Source: Ponticaulis koreensis DSM 19734
GTDB lineage: Bacteria > Pseudomonadota > Alphaproteobacteria > Caulobacterales > Hyphomonadaceae
Length of the DNA: 64,000 nucleotides
Reading direction: 5' to 3'
NCBI RefSeq assembly: GCF_000420665.1
Contig: NZ_ATVJ01000001.1
Span: 1,931,588-1,995,587, forward strand
Translations under genes and position numbers: made by a program
Part shown: in pieces, positions 51,593 through 61,443 of the stretch
How positions within the stretch are numbered: position 1 is the first letter of the stretch
How the letters are laid out: every line of letters begins with the position of its first letter
Notes under the pieces: generated by a model
What the model saw: the letters and a program-made list of their open reading frames with translations, nothing else
The model's database searches: none
Told to the model about the DNA's origin: nothing

Positions 51593-53362
51593 ATGGCGGA
51601 CATAGCGTCCGAACTGTCCACGGCATGTGGACAGGCGTTTGAAGCAATTGGTCTTGAAGCAAAACTCGGCATGGTTCGCCGATCTGACCGCCCGGACCTC
51701 GCAGATTTCCAGTGCAACGGCGCTATGGCGGCGGCTAAGGCTGCGCGCCGCAACCCGCGTGAGATTGCGGGCGAGCTCGTTGAGAAACTGTCTGGCCATC
51801 CTGCCATTGCGGACATCACGGTGGCTGGCCCTGGCTTCCTGAATATCAAAGTGACTGAAGAGCTTCTCGCAGGCCGTGTACAAGGCGTGCGCGAAAGTGA
51901 ATTTGCAGGCGCGGACCAGAGCGCAGACACCAAAACCATTGTGATCGATTTTGGCGGCCCGAACGTTGCCAAGCCAATGCACGTTGGACACCTGCGGTCT
52001 GCCGTTATCGGCGACACTCTGAAGCGTCTTTGTCGTTTCCTCGGCCATACCGTTATCGGCGATGCGCACCTTGGCGACTGGGGCCTTCAGATGGGCCAGC
52101 TGATTGTCGGTCTTTCCGAAGAGCAGCCTGACCTGCCTTACTTTGATGTGGGTAATGAAGGTCCGTTCCCTGCCGAAAGCCCGGTCACGATTGAAGATCT
52201 TGCGCGGCTTTACCCGCTTGCATCCGGCAAATCCAAGTCGGATGAGGCGTATCGCGAGCTTTGCCAGAAAGCCACGGCAGAGCTACAGGCTGGCCGTGCG
52301 GGCTATCGTGCGCTTTTGAAACATTTCATCGATGTGTCGGTTAAAGCGCTGAAAGTCGATTATGACCGTCTCAATGTGTCGTTCGATCTCTGGAAAGGCG
52401 AAAGTGACGCGGATCCGTTCGTCGCGCCAATGGTCACTGACTTGAAAGATCGCGGCATTGCCGAGGAAAGTGATGGCGCGTGGATTATCCGCGTGGCGCG
52501 TGACACCGACAAAGGCAAAACCGAAATGCCGCCGTTTATTCTCGTGAACTCACGAGGTGGCGTCGGCTATCACACGACTGATCTCGCGACGATTTTTGAC
52601 CGCGCGCAGAACATCAAGCCGGATACCATGCTGTATGTTGTGGACCAGCGTCAGGCGCTGCACTTCCAGCAGGTTTTCCGTGCGTCTGAAAAAGCGGGCT
52701 ATTTCCCGGAAGCAGGTCTGGAGCATATCGGTTTCGGCACGGTGAATGGTGATGATGGCAAGCCGTTCAAAACGCGTGACGGCGGCACCGTGCGCCTTTC
52801 CGACCTGAACCGTATGGCGCTGGAAGAGGCTGAAAAGCGTATCTCCGAAGCAAACCTCTCTGACGATCTGTCAGAAGAAGAGGTGCGCGATATCGGTCTG
52901 AAGATTGCGCTTGCAGCGACACGTTTCTCTGATCTTCAGAATACCCGGACTACGGATTACAAGTTCGATCTGGAGCGCTTCACAAGCTTTGAAGGCAAAA
53001 CTGGTCCGTATCTCCTTTACGCAGCAGTTCGCATCAAAGCGCTTCTGCGCCGCGCAAAAGGCGAGGGAAATGCTGCGGGCGCGATCAGGATCGTCAGCGA
53101 CACAGAACGTAAGCTCGCGATGCAGATGGACGGCTTTAACACGGCGCTGGAGCAGGCGTTTGAGAAGCGTATGCCACACTTCCTCTGCGAGCATATCTAC
53201 AACCTCGCTCAGGCGTTCTCAGCATTCTATGCAGCCCATCCGATCGCTGCGGAGAAAGACGCAGAGCTGCGCGCATCGCGACTCGGTCTGTGCGAAGCGG
53301 TGTTGAACCAGCTTGAAACGGGCCTCGACATTCTGGGTATTAAAACCCCAGAGCGCATGTAG
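51593..53362 (+). CDS. argS: Arginyl-tRNA synthetase
   Basis: A 589-residue class I synthetase. The N-terminal additional domain precedes the catalytic core with the HIGH-type motif NVAKPMHVGHLRSAVIGD; the tRNA-binding helical domain at the end (FTSFEGKTGPYLLYAAVRIK, then the anticodon-binding bundle) is complete. It charges tRNA-Arg in the cytoplasm. ATG with AAGGAAA upstream. A hairpin follows the gene. Confidence 0.96.
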   Translation: MADIASELSTACGQAFEAIGLEAKLGMVRRSDRPDLADFQCNGAMAAAKAARRNPREIAGELVEKLSGHPAIADITVAGPGFLNIKVTEELLAGRVQGVRESEFAGADQSADTKTIVIDFGGPNVAKPMHVGHLRSAVIGDTLKRLCRFLGHTVIGDAHLGDWGLQMGQLIVGLSEEQPDLPYFDVGNEGPFPAESPVTIEDLARLYPLASGKSKSDEAYRELCQKATAELQAGRAGYRALLKHFIDVSVKALKVDYDRLNVSFDLWKGESDADPFVAPMVTDLKDRGIAEESDGAWIIRVARDTDKGKTEMPPFILVNSRGGVGYHTTDLATIFDRAQNIKPDTMLYVVDQRQALHFQQVFRASEKAGYFPEAGLEHIGFGTVNGDDGKPFKTRDGGTVRLSDLNRMALEEAEKRISEANLSDDLSEEEVRDIGLKIALAATRFSDLQNTRTTDYKFDLERFTSFEGKTGPYLLYAAVRIKALLRRAKGEGNAAGAIRIVSDTERKLAMQMDGFNTALEQAFEKRMPHFLCEHIYNLAQAFSAFYAAHPIAAEKDAELRASRLGLCEAVLNQLETGLDILGIKTPERM

Positions 53363-53421
53363 TGCCTCAATAAGGAGCAGGAAATCGCTGATTTTCTGCC
53401 GAATTTGCAAGAACTGGGGAT

Positions 53422-53447
53422 AGGCCGCGGAATCTGCGGCCTGTCAT
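53422..53447 (+). terminator. Possible argS terminator
   Basis: A perfect seven-pair stem (AGGCCGC / GCGGCCT, seven-base loop) followed by GTCATTT. The T-tract is short. Confidence 0.5.
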
Positions 53448-53475
53448 TTGACTCTCACCTTGTGAGTCATACTCT
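53448..53475 (+). promoter_or_regulatory. Candidate promoter of the glycine-cleavage operon
   Basis: TTGACT and TACTCT are separated by 16 bases, about 35 bases before the riboswitch. The spacer is part of an inverted repeat (TGACTC / GAGTCA). A second TTGACT-17-TAGAGA lies just downstream and could be used instead. Confidence 0.5.
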
Positions 53476-53507
53476 TTGACTCGCGTAATGTTTACGCATA
53501 GAGACCA

Positions 53508-53690
53508 CGCTCTCGACGGGAGACACCGGGATTAGCCCCGGGGCCGAAGGCGCAACCGCCCCGGAAACGCTCAGGCAAAAGGACCGTTGAGAACGAAAAC
53601 GCTGGAAAGAGGCAAAAAGCCTCGCCGACGGAGCAAGTGAGCGCGTTTCTGGCTCACGGAATCTCTCAGGCACCGAGACAGCGGGGGCTG
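53508..53690 (+). ncRNA. Tandem glycine riboswitch (gcvT element)
   Basis: Two aptamers in series lie ahead of gcvT. The first has CGGGAGACACCGGG, GCCGAAGGCGCAACCGCCC, GGAAACGCTCAGGCAAAAGG; the second has GCTGGAAAGAGGC, GCCGACGGAGCAAGTGAGC and GGAATCTCTCAGGCACC. These are the paired glycine-binding consensus blocks. Such elements turn on glycine cleavage genes when glycine is high. No intrinsic terminator follows, so control is probably at translation of gcvT, whose ribosome site lies about 28 bases beyond the second aptamer. Confidence 0.93.
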
Positions 53691-53727
53691 GCTGCGACAC
53701 GCGGCTGCTAACCCGTTGGAGTGCATT

Positions 53728-54873
53728 TTGAGTGACCATCCGCCGCTAGCGCAAACCCCTTTGCATGATGTTCATGTCCGCCTCGGCGCGAAAATGGTCG
53801 GCTTTGCCGGTTATGACATGCCAATCCAGTTTGAAGGCGTCATGGCCGAGCATAAGTGGACTCGCGAACACTGCGGTCTGTTTGATGTCTCCCATATGGG
53901 ACCATGTCTTCTGACCCTTCCTGGCGGTCCACGTGAAGATGAAGACGCGCACATTGAAATTGCCAAACTGATCGAAACGCTCGTTCCGGGTGACATTCAG
54001 GGCCTTGAGCCAGGTCAGGCCCGGCTGACCGTGCTGCTCAATGAAAACGGCGGCATTCTCGATGATCTGATCATCACCCGTCCGTATGAAGGCGACCAGC
54101 AGGGCCGTCTCTACATCGTTGTGAATGGTGCGACTAAAGGAGACGACTGGGCGCTGATGAACGAAAAGCTCGGTGATCTTGCTGATCTTGAGCGCCTCGA
54201 TAACCGAATTCTCGTAGCTCTTCAGGGGCCTGACGCTGAAGCCGTTGTGAGCGAAAGCTTCCCGGAAGCAGCCTATCTCGGCTTCATGGAAAGCCGCCGT
54301 ATGGTCTGTAAAGACCTCACTTGCATCGTGTCACGTTGTGGCTATACGGGCGAAGACGGTTTTGAAATTCTCGTTCCGGCGTCAGGTGTCGGTCATATCG
54401 TCGAACTGCTGGGCGATGAGCGTGTAAAGCCGATCGGTCTTGGCGCGCGCGACAGCCTTCGCCTTGAGGCAGGTCTCTGTCTTTATGGGCATGACCTTGA
54501 TCCTCAGAAAACGCCTGTCGAAGCGTCTCTCACATGGCTGATCTCCAAGAACCGCCGCGCAGCTGCAGACTTTCCGGGCGCGACGAAAATTCTCGACCAG
54601 ATCGCTAATGGCGCGCCGATCCGCCGCGTAGGCATCCAGCCAATGGACCGTGCGCCAGCGCGCGAAGGCACCGAGATTTACGCAGGTGACAAGAAGATTG
54701 GCGAGATCACATCAGGTGGTTTCGGGCCAACTGTCGAAGGCCCTGTGGCTATGGGGTATGTCGACCGCGAGTTTGCCAAAACGGGCACTGAACTGACGCT
54801 TATGGTTCGCGGTAAGCCGCGCGCCGCGAAGGTCGCAAAGCTTCCGTTCGTTCCGCACAATTACAAGAGATAA
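53728..54873 (+). CDS. gcvT: Aminomethyltransferase (glycine cleavage T protein)
   Basis: A 381-residue enzyme that transfers the aminomethyl carbon from lipoyl-GcvH to tetrahydrofolate and releases ammonia. PLHDVHVRLGAKMVGFAGYD, FDVSHMG, SRCGYTGEDGFEILVP and GLGARDSLRLEAGLCLYGHD are family signatures, including the folate-binding regions. The start is TTG with GGAG six bases upstream. It leads the gcvT-gcvH-gcvPA-gcvPB operon and follows the glycine riboswitch. Confidence 0.95.
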   Translation: MSDHPPLAQTPLHDVHVRLGAKMVGFAGYDMPIQFEGVMAEHKWTREHCGLFDVSHMGPCLLTLPGGPREDEDAHIEIAKLIETLVPGDIQGLEPGQARLTVLLNENGGILDDLIITRPYEGDQQGRLYIVVNGATKGDDWALMNEKLGDLADLERLDNRILVALQGPDAEAVVSESFPEAAYLGFMESRRMVCKDLTCIVSRCGYTGEDGFEILVPASGVGHIVELLGDERVKPIGLGARDSLRLEAGLCLYGHDLDPQKTPVEASLTWLISKNRRAAADFPGATKILDQIANGAPIRRVGIQPMDRAPAREGTEIYAGDKKIGEITSGGFGPTVEGPVAMGYVDREFAKTGTELTLMVRGKPRAAKVAKLPFVPHNYKR

Positions 54874-54927
54874 GGCGTCTGGTCGGGCACCAGATATATG
54901 CCGGGCAGTTTGAAAAGGGGTAAGGCA

Positions 54928-55299
54928 ATGACTGTTAAGTACACAGAAGATCATGAATGGGTGAGCGTTGAAGGTGACACCGCGACTGTAGGCATTACCT
55001 CCTATGCCGCTGAACAGCTTGGCGATGTTGTCTTTGTTGAGCTGCCTGACGTTGGCGCTAGTTTCGAAAAAGGTGACGATATGGCTGTCGTCGAGAGCGT
55101 AAAAGCTGCCTCCGACGTTTATGCGCCTGTGTCTGGCGATGTCATCGAAGCTAATACAAAGCTCAGCGATGCGCCTGAAACCGTCAACGAAGCTCCCGAC
55201 AGTGAAGGCTGGTTTGCGAAAATCAAACTGTCAAATCCCAGCGAGCTCGATTCGCTGATGGACGACGCTGCATACAAAGCTTTCTGCGCAGACCTCTAA
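54928..55299 (+). CDS. gcvH: Glycine cleavage system H protein
   Basis: A 123-residue lipoyl carrier. Lys59 in [15 protein letters not shown] is the lipoylated residue; YTEDHEWV at the start and [15 protein letters not shown] at the end match the family. It shuttles the aminomethyl group from the P proteins to GcvT and electrons to dihydrolipoamide dehydrogenase. AAGGGGTAAGG is its ribosome site. Confidence 0.96.
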   Translation: MTVKYTEDHEWVSVEGDTATVGITSYAAEQLGDVVFVELPDVGASFEKGDDMAVVESVKAASDVYAPVSGDVIEANTKLSDAPETVNEAPDSEGWFAKIKLSNPSELDSLMDDAAYKAFCADL

Positions 55300-55339
55300 G
55301 CGGTCTGACACTTAAACCAGAAATTCTGAGAGAGGCATA

Positions 55340-56689
55340 ATGAGATACCTCCCGCTTACACAGGAAGACCGCGCAGATATGCTGTCGGTGATCGGCGCAA
55401 ACAGCGTCGATGATTTCTACACAGACGTCCCTGAAAGTGCGCGCCTGCCAGGCACTGTGCCGGGCCTGCCGGACCATCAGGGCGAATTCGCCGTTGAACG
55501 CTATCTGACCAAACTGGCCAGCAAGAACGTCACAGCATCTGACTCAGCCTTCTTTGTGGGCTGCGGCGCCTATAAGCACCATGTTCCGGCGAGCGTCGAC
55601 ATGGTGATCCAGCGCTCTGAATTTCTGACGACTTACACGCCGTACCAGCCGGAAATCGCGCAAGGCACGCTTCAGACCCTGTTTGAGTTCCAGACGCAGG
55701 TTGCTGAAATCACCGCAATGGATGTCGCCAACGCGTCCATGTATGACGGCGCAACATCCTGCGCAGAAGCTGCGGTCATGGCATGCCGCGCGACGCGCCG
55801 TAAAAAGGTTGTTCTGTCCGGCGGTCTCCACCCGCATTATGCAGCGTCCACAAAGCTTCTTTGCGAAGCGCAGGGCATTGAGGTTGTCCAGCTGCCAGCC
55901 GCGATTGATGGCGAGCTTGAACTTGCTGGTGCAGTCGACGACGCAACGGCCTGTGTGATCGGCCAGAGCCCGAATGTGTTCGGCACAATTACCGACATGA
56001 CGCCGGTTGCTGATGCCGCTCACGAAAAGAAAGCGCTGTTTGTGTCTGTCTTCACAGAAGCGGTCAGCCTTGGCCTCGTGAAGCCGCCAGGCGAAATGGG
56101 CGCAGACATTGCTGTAGGTGAGGGACAGTCCATTGGTAACTCCCTCAATTTCGGTGGCCCTTATGTTGGACTGTTCGCAGCGACGCAAAAGCTGGTTCGC
56201 CAGATGCCAGGCCGCCTGTGCGGTGAAACAACTGATGCTGAAGGCAAGCGCGGCTTCGTGCTGACGCTCTCAACGCGTGAGCAGCACATTCGCCGCGACA
56301 AGGCGACGTCTAACATCTGTACAAACTCCGGCCTTTGCGCGCTGGCGTTCACAGCGCACATGACGCTTCTCGGCGGCAAAGGTCTGCACGACCTTGCTGT
56401 TCTGAACCATGAGGCAGCGTGTGATCTGGCGGACGCTCTGGAAGCCGTAAATGGCGTTGAAATCCTCACGCCGCGCTTCTTCAACGAGTTTGCCTTCCGT
56501 GTGCCAATGAATGCAGCTGACGCGCTTCAGGGCCTTCTGGACCGTGATGTTGTTGGCGGTGTGCGTGCATCGCGCCTCTATCCGCATGAGGATGAGCTCT
56601 CCAACGTCATCGTTTGCGCGGCAACAGAATGCACAACATCTGAAGACATCGCCGCCTACGCGTCAGCCCTGAAGGAGATCCTCTCATGA
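55340..56689 (+). CDS. gcvPA: Glycine dehydrogenase (decarboxylating) subunit 1
   Basis: A 449-residue alpha subunit of the split P protein. [13 protein letters not shown] at the start, [34 protein letters not shown] and [24 protein letters not shown] stretches are typical. Together with the beta subunit it decarboxylates glycine using PLP. Its stop overlaps the next gene by four bases (ATGA), so the subunits are coupled for equal production. Confidence 0.95.
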   Translation: MRYLPLTQEDRADMLSVIGANSVDDFYTDVPESARLPGTVPGLPDHQGEFAVERYLTKLASKNVTASDSAFFVGCGAYKHHVPASVDMVIQRSEFLTTYTPYQPEIAQGTLQTLFEFQTQVAEITAMDVANASMYDGATSCAEAAVMACRATRRKKVVLSGGLHPHYAASTKLLCEAQGIEVVQLPAAIDGELELAGAVDDATACVIGQSPNVFGTITDMTPVADAAHEKKALFVSVFTEAVSLGLVKPPGEMGADIAVGEGQSIGNSLNFGGPYVGLFAATQKLVRQMPGRLCGETTDAEGKRGFVLTLSTREQHIRRDKATSNICTNSGLCALAFTAHMTLLGGKGLHDLAVLNHEAACDLADALEAVNGVEILTPRFFNEFAFRVPMNAADALQGLLDRDVVGGVRASRLYPHEDELSNVIVCAATECTTSEDIAAYASALKEILS

Positions 56690-58257
56690 GCATGAACTCT
56701 CAAGGCCGCCCATCAGCGCCAGTTGCCGCGGGCTCTCAGCGTGACACTGAAACGGTATCGGGCTCCAAAGGCCTCTACCAGTTTGAACCGCTGATCTTTG
56801 AAACAGATCGCTGGGGCAAAACCGGTGTGGACTTTCCAAAAGCCAAAGGCAACAAGTCGCGTCTTGGCGGCGTAGAACGTGCGGGAAAGGCTGAGCTGCC
56901 GGGCCTGTCCGAGCCTGAAACGGTTCGCCACTATATGCGTCTGTCACAGCGTAACTACGCAATCGACCTTGGTCTCTTCCCGCTGGGTTCATGCACTATG
57001 AAGCACAATCCGCGTCTGAACGAGAAAATGGCGCGTCTGCCGGGCTTTGCTGACATTCACCCGATGCAGCCTCAGGCGAGCGTGCAGGGCGCGCTGGAGC
57101 TGATCGACGAGCTGGCGACATGGCTGAAAACGCTGACAGGCATGCCGGCCGTTGCGATGAGCCCTAAGGCAGGCGCGCACGGTGAGCTGTGCGGCATGCT
57201 GGCAATCCGTCAGGCGCTCATCTCCCGCGGTGAGGCCGATACGCGTAAGCGCGTGCTGGTACCTGCATCTGCGCACGGCACGAACCCTGCGACAGCTGCC
57301 CAATGCGGTTTCATTGTAGACGAAATCAGCGCTGACACGCGTGGCCGCGTCGACATTGATGACCTGCGCTCGAAGCTGGAAAAGACAGATGATATCGCCG
57401 GCATCATGCTGACGAACCCGAATACGTGCGGTTTGTTCGAAACCGACATCAAGGACATCGCTGATCTTATCCATGAGGCTGGCGGCTATTTCTATTGTGA
57501 CGGCGCGAACTTCAACGCGATCGTTGGTCGTGTGCGCCCGGGTGACCTTGGCATCGACGCGATGCACATCAACCTGCACAAAACCTTCTCTACGCCGCAT
57601 GGCGGTGGCGGTCCGGGTTCCGGCCCGACCGTGCTTTCAGAAGCGCTCGCGCCATTCGCGCCTGTACCATTCATTCTGAAGGGCGAAGACGGTTTCCGTC
57701 TGGTGGAAGAGGCTGAGGAAGAAGCCAAAGAGAGCTTTGGCCGTATGGCAAGCTTCCACGGTCAGATGGGAATGTTCGTACGTGCTCTGTCTTATATGCT
57801 GAGCCATGGCGCAGATGGTCTGAAACAGGTCGCTGAAGATGCTGTTCTCAATGCCAACTACATTCAGGCCAAGCTGAAGACGGTTATGACGCCTGCGTTT
57901 GACGGCTTCTGCATGCACGAGGCGTTGTTCTCGGACAAGTTCACGGCTGAAGGCATTGAGACAATCGATATCGCGAAAGCGCTCATCGATGAGGGCTATC
58001 ACCCGATGACCATGTACTTCCCTCTGGTCGTGCATGGCGCGATGCTGATCGAGCCGACCGAGACAGAGAGCAAAGCCGAGCTCGACCGTTTTTGCGGCGC
58101 TCTGGAAAGCGTAGCCCGCCGCGCGGCACAGGGCGATGATACGCTGAAAGGCGCGCCATATCTTGCGCCGATGAAGCGCCTTGATGAAACACAGGCAGCA
58201 CGTAAGCCGGTTCTGAAATGGGCGCCGCCCGCGCCTGAACAGCTGGCCGCTGAATAA
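56686..58257 (+). CDS. gcvPB: Glycine dehydrogenase (decarboxylating) subunit 2
   Basis: A 523-residue beta subunit of the split P protein, carrying the PLP Lys in [36 protein letters not shown] and [12 protein letters not shown] are conserved. It forms a heterotetramer with GcvPA and loads the aminomethyl group onto GcvH. It closes the operon, ended by a terminator that overlaps the convergent acyltransferase gene. Confidence 0.96.
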   Translation: MSMNSQGRPSAPVAAGSQRDTETVSGSKGLYQFEPLIFETDRWGKTGVDFPKAKGNKSRLGGVERAGKAELPGLSEPETVRHYMRLSQRNYAIDLGLFPLGSCTMKHNPRLNEKMARLPGFADIHPMQPQASVQGALELIDELATWLKTLTGMPAVAMSPKAGAHGELCGMLAIRQALISRGEADTRKRVLVPASAHGTNPATAAQCGFIVDEISADTRGRVDIDDLRSKLEKTDDIAGIMLTNPNTCGLFETDIKDIADLIHEAGGYFYCDGANFNAIVGRVRPGDLGIDAMHINLHKTFSTPHGGGGPGSGPTVLSEALAPFAPVPFILKGEDGFRLVEEAEEEAKESFGRMASFHGQMGMFVRALSYMLSHGADGLKQVAEDAVLNANYIQAKLKTVMTPAFDGFCMHEALFSDKFTAEGIETIDIAKALIDEGYHPMTMYFPLVVHGAMLIEPTETESKAELDRFCGALESVARRAAQGDDTLKGAPYLAPMKRLDETQAARKPVLKWAPPAPEQLAAE

Positions 58258-58263
58258 TCACAC

Positions 58264-58302
58264 GCTAAGGCGCGACGGTTTCATTCAGTCGCGCCTTTTC
58301 CT
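58264..58302 (+). terminator. Terminator of the gcv operon
   Basis: A perfect ten-pair stem (AAGGCGCGAC / GTCGCGCCTT, eleven-base loop) with four T. It extends into the last codons of the convergent acyltransferase gene. Confidence 0.78.
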
Positions 58303-59452
58303 TGTCTGTTTGCGGCTTGCGGAACCGCTTGGTGAGGAAGCGCAGTGCAGGCTGTTCGAAGAAATGATAGATGATGGCCGCAAATAGGGTCGAACCGATC
58401 ACCATACCCGTCATGAAGAGGGCGTTATCGAATATGCCTTCGGAGCCAAGGCGGAACATATTCAGTGTGCCCGGTGCCATACCGAGCATCGTTTCAGCTT
58501 TTGCCGCGATGATAGCACCGATGATGGGCAAGCCCGCAATCACGAAATGATGGCCCAGATAGAGTGAGAACGACCAATCGCCTAACCGGCTAAGCGGCTT
58601 GAGCCACTCGCTTGTTGCGCGGGCCTGAAGGCCTGCAGCGCCGTACAGAAGCATGGCGCAGGGCAGGGTGAAAACCAACATACGGCCCCATTCCAGCGTG
58701 AAGCGGTTCGGATATGGGTGGAGCAGTGTTGCTGCGATGAAGGCAACGACACCTAAGCCGAATATAGCGGCAGGGAAGAATGGTTTGTCCTGCTTCAGGA
58801 ACAGATAGGCGGTGAACGCGCCGACGATGAACTCAACAGTGTGCACAGAGAAGGCGAGCTTGAGGTAATCGGCTGCATAGGCAGCGGACCAGCCCATGGC
58901 TGCGCCACCCAGAACTATGATGGCCCATAGCCCTAAAAGGGTTGGCATGTATTTGCGCGGTGCAAGCAGGATGAATGCGAAGACGATGTAGAACCAGACC
59001 TCATGCACCAGCGTCCAGCCCAGGCCGAGAATTGGGAAATTCGGCTGAGGGAGAAGGAAGATGGATCTGAGAATATGGTTCAGCGGGTCATTATCGTACT
59101 GCGCCAGAGCCGCTGCATCATATGGTGTGCCGTAAGACAGGAAGAAGAACAGCGCCATCATGCCGGAGAACAGCCACCAAGGTGGATAAATCCGAAAGGC
59201 ACGGGCCAGCAAAAAGTCTTTCACCGTTGCGACGCCGGAAGGTCTTGAAAAGGTCACATAGACCATGATGAATCCGGAAATCACAAAGAACAGGTCCACA
59301 CCGGCCCAGCCATTGGAGAACAGCCCGCCTACCAAGGCATATTCATCGGTTCCCATCTCGCGCGCATACTCGAATTCAATGGCGCGGATATGGTAAAACA
59401 CTACGAGATAGGCAGCGAAAGCGCGTAAGGCCTGGATCAGGTTCAATCGCAT
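58265..59452 (-). CDS. Acyltransferase 3 family membrane protein
   Basis: A 395-residue protein with about ten helices. The N-terminal MRLNLIQALRAFAAYLVVFYH carries the family R/H positions (RA.A...V...H), and VISGFIMVYVTFSRP follows. OafA/NodX-like members add acetyl or other acyl groups to surface glycans or lipids on the periplasmic side. Most of the protein is membrane; the C-terminus is basic (FRKPQTDKEKAR). It may act on the same glycan made by the 30-45 kb locus, but distance makes this only a guess. I chose the ATG at MRLNLIQ; a frame 11 codons longer is possible. Confidence 0.86.
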   Translation of the reverse strand: MRLNLIQALRAFAAYLVVFYHIRAIEFEYAREMGTDEYALVGGLFSNGWAGVDLFFVISGFIMVYVTFSRPSGVATVKDFLLARAFRIYPPWWLFSGMMALFFFLSYGTPYDAAALAQYDNDPLNHILRSIFLLPQPNFPILGLGWTLVHEVWFYIVFAFILLAPRKYMPTLLGLWAIIVLGGAAMGWSAAYAADYLKLAFSVHTVEFIVGAFTAYLFLKQDKPFFPAAIFGLGVVAFIAATLLHPYPNRFTLEWGRMLVFTLPCAMLLYGAAGLQARATSEWLKPLSRLGDWSFSLYLGHHFVIAGLPIIGAIIAAKAETMLGMAPGTLNMFRLGSEGIFDNALFMTGMVIGSTLFAAIIYHFFEQPALRFLTKRFRKPQTDKEKARLNETVAP

Positions 59453-59575
59453 GGTGTGCTTCGTCCCGGTTAAAATCACATACACGCGTTGGTAAGCGCT
59501 TATCCGTCAAATAATGGCCGGTTCGCGCGCTTTGTCCAATTGCTTTATAACTCTGCTTACCCCATATCGACTTTC

Positions 59576-59920
59576 ATGATCGCTCCGAACGAAAATCCTT
59601 CATCTCAGACAGAGAAAGCTGCCGCATCTGCGACGCAGGCCCCTCCGTCTATGGTGAAGCAAGGTGTAGCCGCAATTATCCGGTCTGCTCTGGCGATTCT
59701 CGGTGCGATTTTGATCCCGCTTGGCGTGATCATCGCCTTCCTGACGCCGATCATTCCTATTGGTCTGCCAATTGTGATTCTGGGTGTGGTGCTTTTGGCC
59801 CGCAATGCGGTCTGGGGACGTCGCTGGCTGCAAGGTATGCTGGCCCGTCATCCAAGCCTTGAACGGTTCGCGCCTGACTGGCTGTTGCGTCTTATCTTCG
59901 GCGAACACAAAGACAGCTAG
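59576..59920 (+). CDS. Small PGPGW-like transmembrane protein
   Basis: A 114-residue protein with a polar N-terminus (NENPSSQTEKAAASATQAPP) and two closely spaced helices (IIRSALAILGAILIPLGVII and IPIGLPIVILGVVLLARNAVW), then a basic tail WGRRWLQGMLARHPSLERF. This resembles the putative PGPGW transmembrane family but the exact motif is absent. No clear ribosome site precedes the ATG; a TTG 29 codons earlier is an alternative. Function unknown. It is convergent with the DUF2164 gene, nine bases away. Confidence 0.6.
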   Translation: MIAPNENPSSQTEKAAASATQAPPSMVKQGVAAIIRSALAILGAILIPLGVIIAFLTPIIPIGLPIVILGVVLLARNAVWGRRWLQGMLARHPSLERFAPDWLLRLIFGEHKDS

Positions 59921-59929
59921 CGACAGCGC

Positions 59930-60166
59930 TTATTTCTCCAGTTGAAGCAAATCTTCCGATAGCCGCTCGATCTGCTGAGTGAGGGCCGCCTGCGTGTCGT
60001 AGATCGCCTGATTGTAGACAGCAGGTCCAATTTCTTTGATGAGATAGTCCAGGAAAAATCCGGCTTCAAAGCTTCCAACGTCGGCATCCAGTTCCTCTGA
60101 CATATAGGCCTTAATACCATCGATCAGATGATCTCTCTGCGCATCGGAGAGTTTGATGTCGGCCAT
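59930..60166 (-). CDS. DUF2164 family protein
   Basis: A 78-residue cytoplasmic protein: ADIKLSDAQRDHLIDGIKAY, then GSFEAGFFLDYLIKEIGPAVYNQAI and a C-terminal helix rich in Leu/Gln/Glu. This matches the DUF2164 pattern (GPxxYNQAI). Its function is not known. ATG has GGAGGC eight bases upstream. It lies downstream of the atp operon terminator on the same strand. Confidence 0.83.
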   Translation of the reverse strand: MADIKLSDAQRDHLIDGIKAYMSEELDADVGSFEAGFFLDYLIKEIGPAVYNQAIYDTQAALTQQIERLSEDLLQLEK

Positions 60167-60226
60167 ATTCGGTGCCTCCATGGTTTGCAGCTGGCGCCTA
60201 GGATTGATGAGGTCGCGCGCAAGGGC

Positions 60227-60259
60227 AACAAAAAACGCCGCTTCGTGGGAAGCGGCGTT
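60227..60259 (-). terminator. Terminator of the atp (F0) operon
   Basis: A perfect eleven-pair stem (AACGCCGCTTC / GAAGCGGCGTT, four-base loop) followed on the minus strand by TTTTTTG. Confidence 0.88.
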
Positions 60260-60287
60260 CTTAAAGTTCTTATCGGTTCAGCAGAGC

Positions 60288-60854
60288 TTAGAGCGCTGAC
60301 TTAACCTGACCCAGTGCCTGAGTGAATGTGTCTGCGCCGGATGTCTTGTCCGCGTTAGAGCGAACCAGATCTGCTGCAGCACGTGTCGCAGCATCAGCCG
60401 CTACGCGCTTTACAGCACGGGTAGCTTCTTCTTCTGCGCGCGCAATGCGTGCTTCAACCTGAGCTTCGCGACGGGCGACCATTTCAGTCAGGTCTTTGTC
60501 AGCTTGCACCAGCATAGCTTTTGCATCTGCTTCAGCCTGACGAACAATGGCATCGGCCTGATCAGCAGCTTCCTGCTGACGACGCTCAGCCTCTTTCAGC
60601 ATTGCTGACGCTTCTTCACGAAGCTTCTGCGCTGAATCGAGTTCGCGTTGAATTTCCTCTGCGCGGGAGTCGAGTGTTTTCCCGATCGCTTTGAACGCAC
60701 CAAGGCGCCATACGATAAGCAGGAAAATGATCAGGACACCGGTCGCCCAGTAGGTAGAATTGAAGTACCAAGGGTCACCAGCGGCAGCGAATGCTGCCGG
60801 AGACGCGATTGCTGCTGCTGTTGTAAGCGCAGCAATGTTTGAAATGCGCATCAT
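60288..60854 (-). CDS. atpF: F0F1 ATP synthase subunit b
   Basis: A 188-residue stator subunit: a membrane helix (VLIIFLLIVWRLGAF) followed by a long charged coiled coil (ELDSAQKLREEASAMLKEAE, EARIARAEEEATRAVKRV). The first 25 residues (NIAALTTAAAIASPAAFAAA) look like a cleavable signal peptide, which E. coli b lacks. It overlaps the b' gene upstream by four bases, consistent with paired b/b' production. The stator links F0 to F1, whose genes lie elsewhere. Confidence 0.92.
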   Translation of the reverse strand: MMRISNIAALTTAAAIASPAAFAAAGDPWYFNSTYWATGVLIIFLLIVWRLGAFKAIGKTLDSRAEEIQRELDSAQKLREEASAMLKEAERRQQEAADQADAIVRQAEADAKAMLVQADKDLTEMVARREAQVEARIARAEEEATRAVKRVAADAATRAAADLVRSNADKTSGADTFTQALGQVKSAL

Positions 60855-61417
60855 GCTGACACCTCATCCATAGATTTGCTTACAGAAGCCGCGATTTCAG
60901 CATCAGCAGCAGATGTACCAAGCTGAGCGAGGATTGCAGACGTCGTAGACGTTGCGATCTCTGCGACATTCGCCATCGCTGTAGCCTTCATCGTTTCGAT
61001 GCGAGCTTCAGCTTCCGCAAGTTTGGCGTCAAGTTCAGCCGTTTTTGCAGCGCTTGTCTCAGAAATCTTTGCGTCGATCTCAGAGCGGGCTTTTTCCGCG
61101 TTTGTGCGCGCTGCGGCCCGCGCCGCTGCCAGTTGCTTGTCCGCTTCGACCAGAGCTTCGTCTGCTTCGGACTTCATCCGAGCAGCCTCATCAAGGTCGG
61201 AAGCGATCTTGCCTTTACGCTGCTCGATGACCGAACCCAGCTTAGGCAGGATCAGTCGGGAAAGCAGCAGGTAAAGGATGGCAAAGGAAATCGCCAGCCA
61301 GAAAACCTGAGAAGAGAAGGTGCTTGCTTCAAACGCCGGGAATGCAGACGCGGCATGGTCAGCGCCATGCTCTGCTACATGTTCCAGGTGTTCTGCACCG
61401 TGGGTTTCTTCCGCCAT
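60851..61417 (-). CDS. atpF': F0F1 ATP synthase subunit b'
   Basis: A 188-residue homologue of b, found with b in alphaproteobacteria and photosynthetic bacteria. A short His/Glu-rich N-terminus (THGAEHLEHVAEHGADHAA) precedes the helix (FWLAISFAILYLLLSRLIL), then a charged coiled coil (DEAARMKSEADEALVEADKQ). It forms a b/b' heterodimer. It is separated from atpE by about 85 bases containing two hairpins. Confidence 0.92.
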   Translation of the reverse strand: MAEETHGAEHLEHVAEHGADHAASAFPAFEASTFSSQVFWLAISFAILYLLLSRLILPKLGSVIEQRKGKIASDLDEAARMKSEADEALVEADKQLAAARAAARTNAEKARSEIDAKISETSAAKTAELDAKLAEAEARIETMKATAMANVAEIATSTTSAILAQLGTSAADAEIAASVSKSMDEVSA

Positions 61418-61443
61418 GGGTGGATGACCTTGTTCTTGTGGTT

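Noticed and set aside
53467..53739. 90-codon minus-strand frame over the glycine riboswitch
   Set aside because: The conserved aptamer sequence explains this stretch.
55544..57600. Two 200-codon minus-strand frames opposite gcvPA and gcvPB
   Set aside because: They mirror highly conserved enzymes and contain no domain of their own.
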